Assembly (NCBI RefSeq): GCF_000011365.1
Contig: NC_004463.1
Location: 7,922,001 to 7,986,000 of the forward strand
From: Bradyrhizobium diazoefficiens USDA 110
Lineage (GTDB): Bacteria > Pseudomonadota > Alphaproteobacteria > Rhizobiales > Xanthobacteraceae
DNA length: 64,000 nt
Direction of reading: 5' to 3'
The notes under the pieces are model-generated. The model was not told the DNA's origin. It saw only the letters and a program-made list of their open reading frames with translations, and made no database searches. This document shows, piece by piece, positions 1 to 8,518 of this stretch; position 1 is the stretch's first letter, and each line of letters begins with the position of its first letter. The position numbers and the translations under genes are program-made.

Positions 1-500
1 TCGTGGTCGACTGGGTGCTGAACAATCAATGCGACATCGGCTTTGCCGAGGTGCCGATCGCCCATTCCGGCCTGCCGAGTCTGCGGCTGCCGGCGCTGGC
101 GCGCGTCGCAGTGCTGCCGACCGGTCATCGCCTCGCGGAGAAGGAAGTCTTGGAGCCGCGCGATTTCGAGGGCGAGACGTTCATCTCACTGTCGGCGGGA
201 TCGTCGAGCCGGCACCTCGTCGACCAGGTCTTCCATCGCCATGATGTCCGTCGCGTGCTCAGGGTCGAGACCACGCTGTCGGAGATCATGTGCGGCATGG
301 TGTCGTCAGGACTTGGCGTCGCGATCTGCGATCCCTTCACCGCGCAGGAATTCTCCACCCGCGGCGTCGTGGTGCGCCGCTTCCTGCCGCGCATCGACTT
401 CGAATTCTCCGCGGTCTTTCCGGCGCAGCGCAGCCCCTCGCCGGTGGCGCTGGATCTGGTCGAGACCATGCGCAAGTCGCTCGCGGAGTTCGAGGATTAG
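1..500 (+). CDS. LysR-family transcriptional regulator, C-terminal part (5' end outside window)
   Basis: Only the last ~165 residues are present, and the frame is open to the window edge. The segment fits the end of a LysR substrate-binding domain: a stretch on recovered regulators of the type GMVSSGLGVAICDP, and the RxFxP stretch near the end. The N-terminal helix-turn-helix is not in the window, so the family call rests on the effector domain alone. Its C-terminal domain resembles that of the LysR protein at 9627-10553. It ends 190 bp from the convergent amidohydrolase operon, with an intergenic repeat between them. Whether it regulates that operon cannot be told from the sequence. Confidence 0.8.
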   Translation, partial: VVDWVLNNQCDIGFAEVPIAHSGLPSLRLPALARVAVLPTGHRLAEKEVLEPRDFEGETFISLSAGSSSRHLVDQVFHRHDVRRVLRVETTLSEIMCGMVSSGLGVAICDPFTAQEFSTRGVVVRRFLPRIDFEFSAVFPAQRSPSPVALDLVETMRKSLAEFED

Positions 501-543
501 AATGCCCTTGGATTGAATCGATTTGGCTACAGGCTCGCTGCAA

Positions 544-661
544 CCTCTCCCGCTTGCGGGGGAGGTCGGCGCGAAGCGCCGGGTGGGGGCTCTCTCCGCA
601 TCGGGGTGTCCCCGGTTGGAGAGAACCCTCTCCCCTGCCCTCTCCCGCAAGCGGGAGAGGG
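544..661. repeat. Interspersed palindromic repeat, family A copy 1
   Basis: Begins with CCTCTCCCGCTTGCGGG and ends with its near reverse complement CCCGCAAGCGGGAGAGG, enclosing GC-rich inner hairpins. The same design recurs near 32421, 39104, 39991, 44037, 57631 and 61531. It lies between two convergent genes, where it may act as a transcription end or RNA-stability structure (inference). Confidence 0.85.
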
Positions 662-692
662 AGCGCACCGTCTTCGTAGCACCGGCAGCCTC

Positions 693-2066
693 TCAGCCGT
701 TGAACGCCGCCTGCGCCTCCGGCAGGTCCCAGATCTTGCCGATCGCAGCGCTGCCGGCGGCGGTGATCGCCGCTTCGTCGGCGCCGAGATAGCGGCCGCC
801 ATCAACCAGCACGCGGCCGTCGACCATGACCTGGTCGATATTGGCGCGGTTGGCGAGCGCGATCAGCGCGCGGCGCGGGTCGAACAGCGGCTGGAGATGC
901 GGATGGGTGAGATCGACCACCGTGAGGTCGGCGGTCGCGCCCGGCTCGATCCGGCCGAGGTCCGGCCGCTTGATGACGTCGGCGGCGACCGCCGTGTTCG
1001 CTTCGATCAACTCCGGCGAATTGGCGACATCGGCGCGCTGGGACGTGATCTTGGAGATCAGCGAGGCCGCATTGAGTTCGCCGAGCAGATCCATGTTGTA
1101 GCCGTCGGTGCCGACCACGGTGCGCACGCCGTGCTCGGCGAAGCGGCTGAATGCGGCGGTGACGCCGGCGCGCGCGAACACGCGCGGGCAATTCAGCACG
1201 GTCATGCCGCGCGCGGCCATCAGCTTGAGATCGTCGTCGGTGCTGAACATGCAATGCGCCGCCATCAGATCGGGCGCGAGCAGGCCGAGCCAATCCAGAT
1301 ATTGCGCCGGCGTGCGGCCGCCATAGCGCTTGCCGATGGTCTCGACCTCGGCGCGGCTCTGCGCCATGTGCGTCGTGATGGGCACGCCGAGTTCGCGCGC
1401 CCGCGCCGCGCAGGCCTTGAGCAGATCGGGGCCGCAGGTGTCGGTGGCGTGCGGGCTCATCGCGAGGCTGATTCGGCCGTCGCCGCGATTGTTCCAGCGC
1501 TGATAGAGCGCATCCCACGTCGCCATGTCGGCGGTGCCGTCATCACCGGAGTACTGAACCACACCGTCCGGACCGGCCTTGGCGTCGGAGGTGGAGAACA
1601 GATAGGGCGCGCCGTAGAAGCGGATGCCCATCTCTTCCGCCGCGTCGAACATCTCGGGGATCGAATTGCGGAACGGCTCCATCACCGTGGTGGCACCGCC
1701 TTTCAGGAGCTGTAGGATGCCGAGCCGCGCGACCGCCATGCGCTCTTCCGCCGACAGGATATCCGCACCGCGCTTGGTGAGCGGCAGCAGCACCGTGTAG
1801 ACGATGCTTTGATTGTTCTTGCGACCGGTGCCGTCCTCGCTGTGGCTGCGCGCCACGGCTTCAGAGAAGCAGTGATTGTGCAGGTTCAACAGGCCCGGCA
1901 GCACGAAGCGGCCGGGCCTGTCGTAGACCTCGTCCGCGCGCGGCCTGTCGCGCGTGACCGCGGCGATCTTCTTGCCTTCGACCAGGACCCAATGGTCGCG
2001 CAGCACATCCTGCGCGCCGTCTTTCCGTGACAGCACATAGCTGCCGAAGATTGCGATCGTGCTCAT
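693..2066 (-). CDS. Amidohydrolase (ATZ/TRZ / cytosine-deaminase-like metal hydrolase)
   Basis: A 457-residue amidohydrolase. The metal-binding HxH lies at H63-N-H65 after a PGLLNLHNH stretch. Later come a SPH motif, a THMAQ histidine and a GTDG aspartate, which is the usual order for the chlorohydrolase/deaminase branch. It should be cytoplasmic and act on a C-N bond of a small cyclic or amidino substrate; the substrate is unknown. The start is ATG at 2066, which overlaps the stop of the upstream binding-protein gene as ATGA, so translation is probably coupled. Longer frames upstream read through the neighbouring gene and lack family similarity. It is the last gene of a nine-gene operon beginning at 9475. 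Confidence 0.9.
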   Translation of the reverse strand: MSTIAIFGSYVLSRKDGAQDVLRDHWVLVEGKKIAAVTRDRPRADEVYDRPGRFVLPGLLNLHNHCFSEAVARSHSEDGTGRKNNQSIVYTVLLPLTKRGADILSAEERMAVARLGILQLLKGGATTVMEPFRNSIPEMFDAAEEMGIRFYGAPYLFSTSDAKAGPDGVVQYSGDDGTADMATWDALYQRWNNRGDGRISLAMSPHATDTCGPDLLKACAARARELGVPITTHMAQSRAEVETIGKRYGGRTPAQYLDWLGLLAPDLMAAHCMFSTDDDLKLMAARGMTVLNCPRVFARAGVTAAFSRFAEHGVRTVVGTDGYNMDLLGELNAASLISKITSQRADVANSPELIEANTAVAADVIKRPDLGRIEPGATADLTVVDLTHPHLQPLFDPRRALIALANRANIDQVMVDGRVLVDGGRYLGADEAAITAAGSAAIGKIWDLPEAQAAFNG

Positions 2067-3646
2067 GCGGGGCGTACGTTCCAGAACACGGCGGTGCCGT
2101 CGAGAATGCCGGTGATGGCCTTGCGATAGGCGGTCGGCTGCTTGTACAGGCCGATCGGAATATAGGGGATTTCCTCGAACGCCACCGCCTGGATCTCGCG
2201 GCAGATGCGCTGCTGCTCGGCGAGCTCGGAGGCCGCCAGCCACTGGCTGCGCAAGGCCCCCATCTTCTCGCTCGCGTACCAGCCGGCGACTTTGCCTTCG
2301 CCGCGGATGTTGGTGTTGCCGGCCGGATTGAGCCAGTCGATGCCCTGCCAGTTGCCGACCGCCGCGCTCCAGCCACCCTGCGGAAGCGGGTCCTTCTTGA
2401 GCTGGCGCTGCAACACGACGGCGAAATCAAGCCCGGCATATTCGACGTTCATGCCGGCCTTGCGCAAGGAGTCCACGGCGATCTCGCCGAGCGGCTTCTG
2501 CGCCAGCGAGTTGGTGGGGACGAGCAGCACGATCTTCTCGCCATTGTAGCCAGCGGCCTTCAGATCCGCCTTCACCTTGGCGTAGTCGCGCGGGCCGCGG
2601 AAGACGTCGAGACCGACCTCGCTCGCCATCGGCGTGCCCGGAGCGAAATAGCCGATGGGCGACACCTGGAAGGCCGGATCGGTGCCGGCGACCGCCGTCA
2701 TGAAGGCAGACTGGTCGATCGCGCCCAGCAGCGCGCGGCGGACGGCGGGATTGTCGAACGGCGGCTGGAGATGATTGAGGCGCAGCATGCAGGCATAGCC
2801 GCGGGGATCGAGGATGCGCGTGTCGATGTCGCCGGCGGCCTTGATGATAGGCAACAGGTCGTGCGGCGTGGTCTCCTGCCAGTCCTGCTCGCCGGTCTGG
2901 AGCGCGGCGACGCCGGTGCCGGCATCGGGCGTCGTGGTCCAGATCACGCGGTCGTAATGCACGATCTTCGGGCCGGCCGTCCAATCCGGCTTGCCGTCGG
3001 TGCGCGGCTGGTAGCGTTCGAACTTGGCATACGCATTGCGGGCGCCCTGCACGCGCTCGTCGGCGAGATAGCGGAACGGGCCGCTGCCGATGACCTCGGT
3101 CAGCGGCTTGAACGGATCCTGGCTCGCCAGCCGCTCCGGCATCATGAAGCAGGCGTTGATCGCGGCCTTGCCGAGCGCCTGCGGCAGCAGCGGGAACGGA
3201 CGCTTGAGACGGAAGCGGATGGTGCGGTCATCGGCGGCCGAGAGCTCGGCGGTCGCCTCCATCAACTCGCCGCCAAAGCCGTCGCGCGCCGCCCAGCGGC
3301 GGATGCTCGCGACGCAATCGCGGGCGAGCACGCGCTCGCCGTCGTGCCAGAACAGGCCGTCACGCAAGGTGAGATCCCATTGCAGCCCGTCACCGGAGAT
3401 GACATGGCCCGACAGCATCTGCGGCGAGACCTGGAGCGAGGAGCTCATGCCATAGAGCGTGTCGTAGACCATGAAGCCATGGTTTCGCGACACCTGCGCG
3501 GTCGAATAGATGGGATCGACGAAGGCGAGATCGATGACGGGAATGAAGCGCAGCGTGGACTGGGATTCGGCGCGGACGATGCCTGGCAGCGACAGCGCCG
3601 GCATAGCTGCGGCGGCCTTGAGGAGCGAACGGCGGGAGATGGGCAT
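2063..3646 (-). CDS. ABC transporter substrate-binding protein, peptide/nickel type (SBP_bac_5)
   Basis: A 527-residue periplasmic solute-binding protein. The N-terminus SRRSLLKAAAAMPALSLPG is a twin-arginine-type signal, so the protein is probably exported folded. The body fits family 5 binding proteins (dipeptide/oligopeptide/nickel), including an early FVDPIYSTAQVSRNHG segment and a late W-D-WLNPAGNTN segment. No family 5 permease or ATPase is encoded nearby, so it either uses components elsewhere or feeds the amino-acid-type ABC core of this operon, which would be unusual. Its stop overlaps the amidohydrolase start by 4 bp, and it follows the racemase-like gene by 22 bp. Confidence 0.9.
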   Translation of the reverse strand: MPISRRSLLKAAAAMPALSLPGIVRAESQSTLRFIPVIDLAFVDPIYSTAQVSRNHGFMVYDTLYGMSSSLQVSPQMLSGHVISGDGLQWDLTLRDGLFWHDGERVLARDCVASIRRWAARDGFGGELMEATAELSAADDRTIRFRLKRPFPLLPQALGKAAINACFMMPERLASQDPFKPLTEVIGSGPFRYLADERVQGARNAYAKFERYQPRTDGKPDWTAGPKIVHYDRVIWTTTPDAGTGVAALQTGEQDWQETTPHDLLPIIKAAGDIDTRILDPRGYACMLRLNHLQPPFDNPAVRRALLGAIDQSAFMTAVAGTDPAFQVSPIGYFAPGTPMASEVGLDVFRGPRDYAKVKADLKAAGYNGEKIVLLVPTNSLAQKPLGEIAVDSLRKAGMNVEYAGLDFAVVLQRQLKKDPLPQGGWSAAVGNWQGIDWLNPAGNTNIRGEGKVAGWYASEKMGALRSQWLAASELAEQQRICREIQAVAFEEIPYIPIGLYKQPTAYRKAITGILDGTAVFWNVRPA

Positions 3647-3668
3647 TACGAAGGGCTCCTGAAGGACA

Positions 3669-4325
3669 TTACGTGTTCAACAAGACCGCGCCGATCGCAG
3701 CGGCCACCGCCTGCTGCGCCGGCTCGACCACGGGCACGCCGATCGCATCCGCGATTGCCGCGCGGTGGGAGGCCATGCCGGCGCAGCCCATCACCACGAC
3801 ATCGGCGCGGCACTGCGTAACCAGCGCGCGCCCGGCCTCGATCAAGCGGCCGCGGATGTCCGCGCCTGCCGTCTCCGCCGCGCTCGCGCCGACCGACCAG
3901 CTTCCGGCATAGCGGCTGTCGACGCCCATCACGCGCGCCATGCGCTGCTGGCGGCGGATGCTCGACGGCGACAGCGCGATGATGCCAAAACGTTCGCCCA
4001 GCATCAGCGCGCGAAAGATGCCGCATTCGGCGATACCCAGCACCGGGCGGCCACCGGCCGCCTCACGCGCCGCATGCAGGCCGGGATCGCTGAAGCAGGC
4101 GAGCACGAAGGCATCCGCATCGTCGCGCGTGACGCGATTGACCAGCGGCATGACCACGCTGTCGGCATCGCGCTGCGAGCTGATGCCGGGCGGGCCCTCG
4201 GCAAGGCCGACCACCTCGATGTCAGGCCCGCCAACGATCCGCAGCGGCGCCACCGCGTCGTCGATCGCCGCCGTCACCGATGCCGAGGAGTTGGGGTTGA
4301 TGACGAGGATACGGCGACGGGTCAT
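3669..4325 (-). CDS. Asp/Glu/hydantoin racemase family protein
   Basis: A 218-residue cytoplasmic protein of the Asp/Glu/hydantoin racemase superfamily. The start has the typical RRILVINPNSS motif. The two acid-base cysteines used for proton transfer in cofactor-free racemases sit at C77 (LACFSDPG) and C181 (VMGCAGM), close to the positions known in hydantoin racemase. Expected chemistry is racemisation at the alpha carbon of a hydantoin, allantoin or amino-acid derivative. Standing in one operon with an N-carbamoyl-D-amino-acid hydrolase supports a hydantoin-like role. A maleate-isomerase-like function cannot be excluded. It is 8 bp downstream of the deacetylase gene. Confidence 0.88.
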   Translation of the reverse strand: MTRRRILVINPNSSASVTAAIDDAVAPLRIVGGPDIEVVGLAEGPPGISSQRDADSVVMPLVNRVTRDDADAFVLACFSDPGLHAAREAAGGRPVLGIAECGIFRALMLGERFGIIALSPSSIRRQQRMARVMGVDSRYAGSWSVGASAAETAGADIRGRLIEAGRALVTQCRADVVVMGCAGMASHRAAIADAIGVPVVEPAQQAVAAAIGAVLLNT

Positions 4326-4333
4326 GGCGTGGC

Positions 4334-5218
4334 TCAGCGGCTGCCGGCTTCGTGGCGCAGGAAGTTTTCCGCGATCTTCTCACCGGTGGTGATCCAGACG
4401 TCGGGGCAGGACTTTGCGTAGGTCAGGAACTCGCGCAGCAGGCGCAGTCGCATCGGACGGCCGCTGCATTGCGGATGCAGCACCGTCGTCACCATCGCGC
4501 CCCAGTCGCGCACCTCGTCCAGCTCGTCCTTCCAGAGCGAGAGCACGTGCTCCTTGGGGAAGATCGGGCGCGGGCTGAAGCGCGCGGACAGGCCGTGCAT
4601 CCAGTCGTCATAGCTCGCGGTCACCGGCAGCTCGATCGTGCCGGGCTTGCCGTCGGCGAGACGATGGCGATAGGGCCTGACGTCGTCACGGAACGAGGAC
4701 GTGTAGACGATGCCGTGCCGCACCAGCGCAACGCGCAGCTCCTCGGTGAACTCGCCGTAAGGCGCGCGATAGCCGGTCGGCCTGACGCCAAGCCGGCGCT
4801 TCAGCGCCTCGAAGCCACGCTCCAGCTCCTCCTCGATCCAGGGATCGCCGGGATCGGGCAACAGATGATGATAGCCGTGATGGCCGATCTCGTGGCCGGC
4901 CTTGAGGATCGATTCGGCCATCGCCGGATGCGCATCGACCGACCATCCCGTGACGAAGAACGTCGCCTTGAGATCGAGCTGGTCGAGCAGCTCCAGAAGT
5001 TTCGGCGTGCCGACGCGCGCCTCATAGCCGCCATAGCTCATGGTGATGAGCCGCTGGGCGTGCACGGCGTCCTTGCTGGTCCAGGCGCTCTCCGCGTCCA
5101 CGTCGAACGACAGGAACATCGCCGACTTGTATGGCTTCGGCCAGGGATAGTCCGGTGCGGGATCCGCGGTGTTGGCCGGAACGAGCGGGATGCTCTTGAG
5201 TGCCTTACTGTCCAGCAT
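4334..5218 (-). CDS. Polysaccharide deacetylase family protein (allantoinase/PuuE-like branch)
   Basis: A 294-residue NodB-homology protein without a signal peptide, so probably cytoplasmic. Motif 1 is FLSFDVDAE (D39, D41). Motif 2 is HEIGHHGYHH (metal ligands around H109 and H113). An RAPYGEF motif follows. In this branch, metal-dependent hydrolases include cyclic-amide hydrolases such as PuuE allantoinase as well as true sugar deacetylases. The company of carbamoylase, racemase and amidohydrolase genes makes ring-opening of a ureide or imide more likely than sugar work (inference). Its start overlaps the end of the upstream binding-protein gene by 14 bp. Confidence 0.85.
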   Translation of the reverse strand: MLDSKALKSIPLVPANTADPAPDYPWPKPYKSAMFLSFDVDAESAWTSKDAVHAQRLITMSYGGYEARVGTPKLLELLDQLDLKATFFVTGWSVDAHPAMAESILKAGHEIGHHGYHHLLPDPGDPWIEEELERGFEALKRRLGVRPTGYRAPYGEFTEELRVALVRHGIVYTSSFRDDVRPYRHRLADGKPGTIELPVTASYDDWMHGLSARFSPRPIFPKEHVLSLWKDELDEVRDWGAMVTTVLHPQCSGRPMRLRLLREFLTYAKSCPDVWITTGEKIAENFLRHEAGSR

Positions 5219-6026
5219 TGATGGTCGCCTTCTCTATTGCGTTGTCGCTCAATTTCCACTTCGCCAGCAGCGTACGATACGTACCGTCGGCGATCAGCGC
5301 ATCGACGGCCTCGAGAATGGCCTGCTGAAGTGCCTTTTCCTTGACCGGCAGCGCGATGCCCGTGAACTGCGTCGCGAAGGGATCTCCGACCGGCGCATAG
5401 GTGCCGGGCTCGAGGTCCATCAGATAGGGCAGCGTCTCGTTGCCCTGCACGGCGGCGTCGATACGGCCCTGCCTGAGCTGCGTGCGCGCATCGGCCGAGC
5501 CGTCGGTACCGACGAACTGGATCGGATTGCTGCCGCAATTCTTCTGGCTCCACTTGTCGATCTCGGCCGGAAACATGGTCCGGCGGCTGGCGCCGACCTT
5601 CTTGCCGCAGAGCGCAGCCATGTCCTTGAACTCGGACGCGCGGGACTGCTGCACGAAGAATTTTGGGCCGCTGCGCAAATAATCGACGAAGGACGCGATC
5701 TCGTGCCGGCTCGCATAGTCGGTGAAACCGGACAGGATGGCATCCACCCGCCCCGTCGAAATCGACGGCATGAATTCGGCAAAGCTGGTCTCGGTCCATT
5801 CGATCTTCACACCGAGCTTGCGCCCGAGCGCCTCGCCGAGATCGATGTCGAAGCCCGTGAGCGCGCTGGTGGCGGGATCGCGGAATTCCATCGGCGGATA
5901 GTTCGGCACCAGCGCCACCTTGAGGCTGCCGCGCTTTGCGATGTCAGGCGGCAGCTCGATCGCCAACGCCGAAACAGTCATAGCGCCCAAGAACGCCGCC
6001 GTAACCAAAAGCCTCTTCATCACCAC
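5205..6026 (-). CDS. Amino-acid-type ABC substrate-binding protein (SBP_bac_3), second of two
   Basis: A 273-residue periplasmic binding protein. A Sec signal (MVMKRLLVTAAFLGAMTVS, cleavage after ALA) is followed by the family 3 pattern: YPPMEFRDPATSALTGFDIDLGEA near the start, SFVDYL, a CGKKVGASR lobe, and IDAAVQGNETLPY. It is clearly a paralogue of the protein at 7652-8479, with shared stretches along its whole length. It lies 10 bp after the ATPase gene, so one permease/ATPase pair may be served by two receptors with different substrate preference. Confidence 0.93.
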   Translation of the reverse strand: MVMKRLLVTAAFLGAMTVSALAIELPPDIAKRGSLKVALVPNYPPMEFRDPATSALTGFDIDLGEALGRKLGVKIEWTETSFAEFMPSISTGRVDAILSGFTDYASRHEIASFVDYLRSGPKFFVQQSRASEFKDMAALCGKKVGASRRTMFPAEIDKWSQKNCGSNPIQFVGTDGSADARTQLRQGRIDAAVQGNETLPYLMDLEPGTYAPVGDPFATQFTGIALPVKEKALQQAILEAVDALIADGTYRTLLAKWKLSDNAIEKATINAGQ

Positions 6027-6036
6027 ACCCCCAATA

Positions 6037-6801
6037 TCAGATCACCGCCGAAAGAAATGCCTTGGTGCGCTCCTCGCGCGGCGTACCCAACACGTCGGAG
6101 GCGCGGCCCTGCTCGACGATCGCGCCCTGGTCCATGTAGACGACGCGGTCGGCGACCTCGCGCGCGAAGCCGAGCTCGTGCGTCACCACCATCATGGTCA
6201 TGCCGCTCTTCGCCAGTTCCTTCATGACCGCGAGCACCTCGCCGACGAGCTCGGGATCGAGCGCGCTGGTCGGCTCGTCGAACAACATCAGCATCGGCTT
6301 CATGGCGAGCGCCCGCGCGATCGCCACGCGCTGCTGCTGGCCGCCGGAGAGCTGCGCGGGATAGGAGTCCGCCTTGGCCGCAAGCCCGACACGGCGGAGC
6401 AGCTCGAGCGCCTCAGTGCGCACTTCGTCGGCTTTACGCCCCTGCACCTGGGTCGGGCCCTCGGTGATATTCTCCAGCGCGGTCTTGTGCGGAAACAGGT
6501 TGAAGCGCTGGAACACCATGCCGGTCTTCAGCCGCTGCCGCCCGATCTCCCGTTCGGTGAGCCGATGGAGCCGCCCGCCCTGCTCGCGCACACCCAAAAG
6601 CTCGCCGTCGAGCCAGATGCCGCCGGCATCGATCGCGGCGAGCTGGTTGATGCAACGGAGCAGCGTGGTCTTGCCCGAGCCTGAGGCGCCGATCAAGCAC
6701 ATCACCTCGCCGGGCCAGACGTCGAGCGAGACGTTTCTGAGAGCCTGGAACTCTCCAAAGTTCTTGCTGACGGAGCGGATCGCGACGAGGGGTTTTGTCA
6801 T
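6037..6801 (-). CDS. Amino-acid ABC transporter ATP-binding protein
   Basis: A 254-residue ATPase of the polar-amino-acid (GlnQ/HisP) class. Walker A is GASGSGKT (38-45), the Q-loop lies at [12 protein letters not shown], the signature LSGGQ is at 151-155, Walker B LMLFDE is at 171-176, and a switch histidine is in VTHELGFA. It is located on the inner face of the membrane and powers import through the permease encoded immediately upstream; the two genes overlap as ATGA at 6798-6801. Full length with all motifs intact. Confidence 0.96.
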   Translation of the reverse strand: MTKPLVAIRSVSKNFGEFQALRNVSLDVWPGEVMCLIGASGSGKTTLLRCINQLAAIDAGGIWLDGELLGVREQGGRLHRLTEREIGRQRLKTGMVFQRFNLFPHKTALENITEGPTQVQGRKADEVRTEALELLRRVGLAAKADSYPAQLSGGQQQRVAIARALAMKPMLMLFDEPTSALDPELVGEVLAVMKELAKSGMTMMVVTHELGFAREVADRVVYMDQGAIVEQGRASDVLGTPREERTKAFLSAVI

Positions 6802-7655
6802 CGCGCCAGCCGCAATGTGCCGCGTGCAAAACGGCGTTCGAGCAGCATCTGAAGCGGGGTCAGGATCGAGACCACGAGCAGGTACCAGAGCCCGGCGACG
6901 ATCAAGAGCTCGATGACGCGGGAATTCGCGTAGTAGATGTTCTCGGCGTTATGCAGCAGCTCCGGATACTGGATGACGCTCGCGAGCGAGGTCGCCTTCA
7001 CCATGCCGATGAACTCGTTGCCGAGCGGCGGGATCACCACGCGCATCGCCTGCGGCAGGACGATCCGGCGCAGCGCACGCAGCCGCCCCATGCCGATCGC
7101 CTGCGCTGCCTCATATTGCCCGATGTCGACCGACAGCATGCCGGCGCGCATCACTTCGGAGGTGTAGGCGCCCTGGTTGATGCCGAGCCCGAGCAGCGCG
7201 GCGAGGAACGGTGTCATGACGTCGACGGCGCGCGCGCTCCACAGGCCCGGGATGCCGATGGTCGGAAACACCAGTGCGAGGTTGAACCAGAGCAGCAGTT
7301 GCAGGATCAGCGGCGTGCCGCGAAACAGCCAGGTGTAGCCGGCGGCCACCGTCTTCAGAACCGGGTTGGGCGACAGCCGCATGATCGCCACAACGATGCC
7401 GAGAAAGATGCCGAGCATCATCGCCAGCACCGCCATCACCATGGTGTTGACGATGCCTTCGAGGATAACCTTCACGGTCAGGAAGCGGCTGACATAGGAC
7501 CATTCGATCTGACCGTTCGCAAACGCGCGCACGATCGCCGCCAGCACGAGGACGATCAGGGCCGCGCTGAGCCAGCGGAACCAGTGCGGCTCGCGCGCGA
7601 TCCGCATCCCCGACAAATCAGGGAAACCCTCCGCGAGTGCCGGCGCCGGCTTCAT
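6798..7655 (-). CDS. Amino-acid ABC transporter permease
   Basis: A 285-residue inner-membrane permease of the His/Glu/Gln/Arg family. Several hydrophobic segments surround the EAA loop ([19 protein letters not shown]), which docks the ATPase. The start chosen is ATG at 7655, which overlaps the stop of the upstream binding protein as ATGA; an earlier in-frame ATG at 7709 would lie deep inside that gene. The N-terminal ~30 residues before the first membrane helix are hydrophilic. There is only one permease gene, so it probably works as a homodimer. Confidence 0.94.
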   Translation of the reverse strand: MKPAPALAEGFPDLSGMRIAREPHWFRWLSAALIVLVLAAIVRAFANGQIEWSYVSRFLTVKVILEGIVNTMVMAVLAMMLGIFLGIVVAIMRLSPNPVLKTVAAGYTWLFRGTPLILQLLLWFNLALVFPTIGIPGLWSARAVDVMTPFLAALLGLGINQGAYTSEVMRAGMLSVDIGQYEAAQAIGMGRLRALRRIVLPQAMRVVIPPLGNEFIGMVKATSLASVIQYPELLHNAENIYYANSRVIELLIVAGLWYLLVVSILTPLQMLLERRFARGTLRLAR

Positions 7656-8479
7656 TGCGGCGCCGCGTTCAGCATGGGCTGGGCGACCGCGTTCGCGCCA
7701 AGGCCCCATTTGTCGAGAACGGCCTTGTAGGCGCCGTCGGCGATCATCGCCGTGAGCTTCTCGGTCACCACCTCGCGCAGGGCCGCATCGTCCTTGCGGA
7801 ACATGATGCCTTGATAACCCTTGGCGAAGGCCTCACCGACAATGCGGTATTTGCCGGGCTCTTGCGTCTGCGCATAAGGCAGCGTCTCGCTGCCCTGCAC
7901 GGCGGCGTCGATGCGGCCCTGCTTGAGCTGGTTGCGGACGTCGATCGAGTTCTCGCCCGGCACGTACTGGATCGCCGGCTTGCCGGCCGCCTCGCAATTC
8001 TGCTTGCTCCACTTCTCGATCTCGACCGGGAAGCTGGTGCTGCGGGTGGTGCCGACCTTCTTGCCGCAGAGATCGGTCGCCGCCTTCGCCTCGCTGTCCG
8101 CCATCACGAAGAACTGCGGGCCGGTCTGGAGGTAATCGACGAAATCGGCGGTCTCGCGCCGCGAGGCGCGGTCCGAGATGCCGGAGATGATGAAATCGGC
8201 GCGCTTGGTCTGGAGCGATGGGATCAACTCGGCGAACGGCGTCTCGCTCCAGACGATCTTGAGGCCGCCGAGCCGCTTGGCGAGCTCGTTCGCAAGATCG
8301 ATGTCGAGCCCGACCAGCTCGTTGGTCGCAGGGTCGCGATATTCCATCGGCGCGTAGGTGGAGTTGACCGTGAGCTTCAACGCGCCCGCCTGCTTGATCT
8401 CCGCCGGAAGCTCGGCCGCCTGCGCCGACGTCACGGCAGCCAAGGCTGCTAGGCTGAGAAAATGCGAGAGGCGTGTCAT
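7652..8479 (-). CDS. Amino-acid-type ABC substrate-binding protein (SBP_bac_3), first of two
   Basis: A 275-residue periplasmic family 3 binding protein. The signal peptide is MTRLSHFLSLAALAAVTSAQA. The mature part has YAPMEYRDPATNELVGLDIDLA, SDRASRRETADFVDYLQTG, a CGKKVGTTRS lobe and IDAAVQGSETLPYAQ. It is a paralogue of the protein at 5205-6026. It is the second gene of the operon, 39 bp after the N-carbamoylase gene and translationally coupled to the permease. The likely ligand is an amino acid or carbamoyl amino acid; the sequence does not decide which. Confidence 0.94.
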   Translation of the reverse strand: MTRLSHFLSLAALAAVTSAQAAELPAEIKQAGALKLTVNSTYAPMEYRDPATNELVGLDIDLANELAKRLGGLKIVWSETPFAELIPSLQTKRADFIISGISDRASRRETADFVDYLQTGPQFFVMADSEAKAATDLCGKKVGTTRSTSFPVEIEKWSKQNCEAAGKPAIQYVPGENSIDVRNQLKQGRIDAAVQGSETLPYAQTQEPGKYRIVGEAFAKGYQGIMFRKDDAALREVVTEKLTAMIADGAYKAVLDKWGLGANAVAQPMLNAAPQ

Positions 8480-8518
8480 GTCAGCTCCTTTGCCAACGCC
8501 GCGACCGGCCGTTTGAGA

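Noticed and set aside
544..661. CRISPR-like repeats in palindromic intergenic regions
   Set aside because: Each copy is a single long imperfect palindrome; there are no regularly spaced identical repeats with unique spacers.
2027..3820. 597-codon open frame on the plus strand
   Set aside because: It runs antisense to the peptide-type binding protein, shows no domain pattern and is a high-GC shadow frame.
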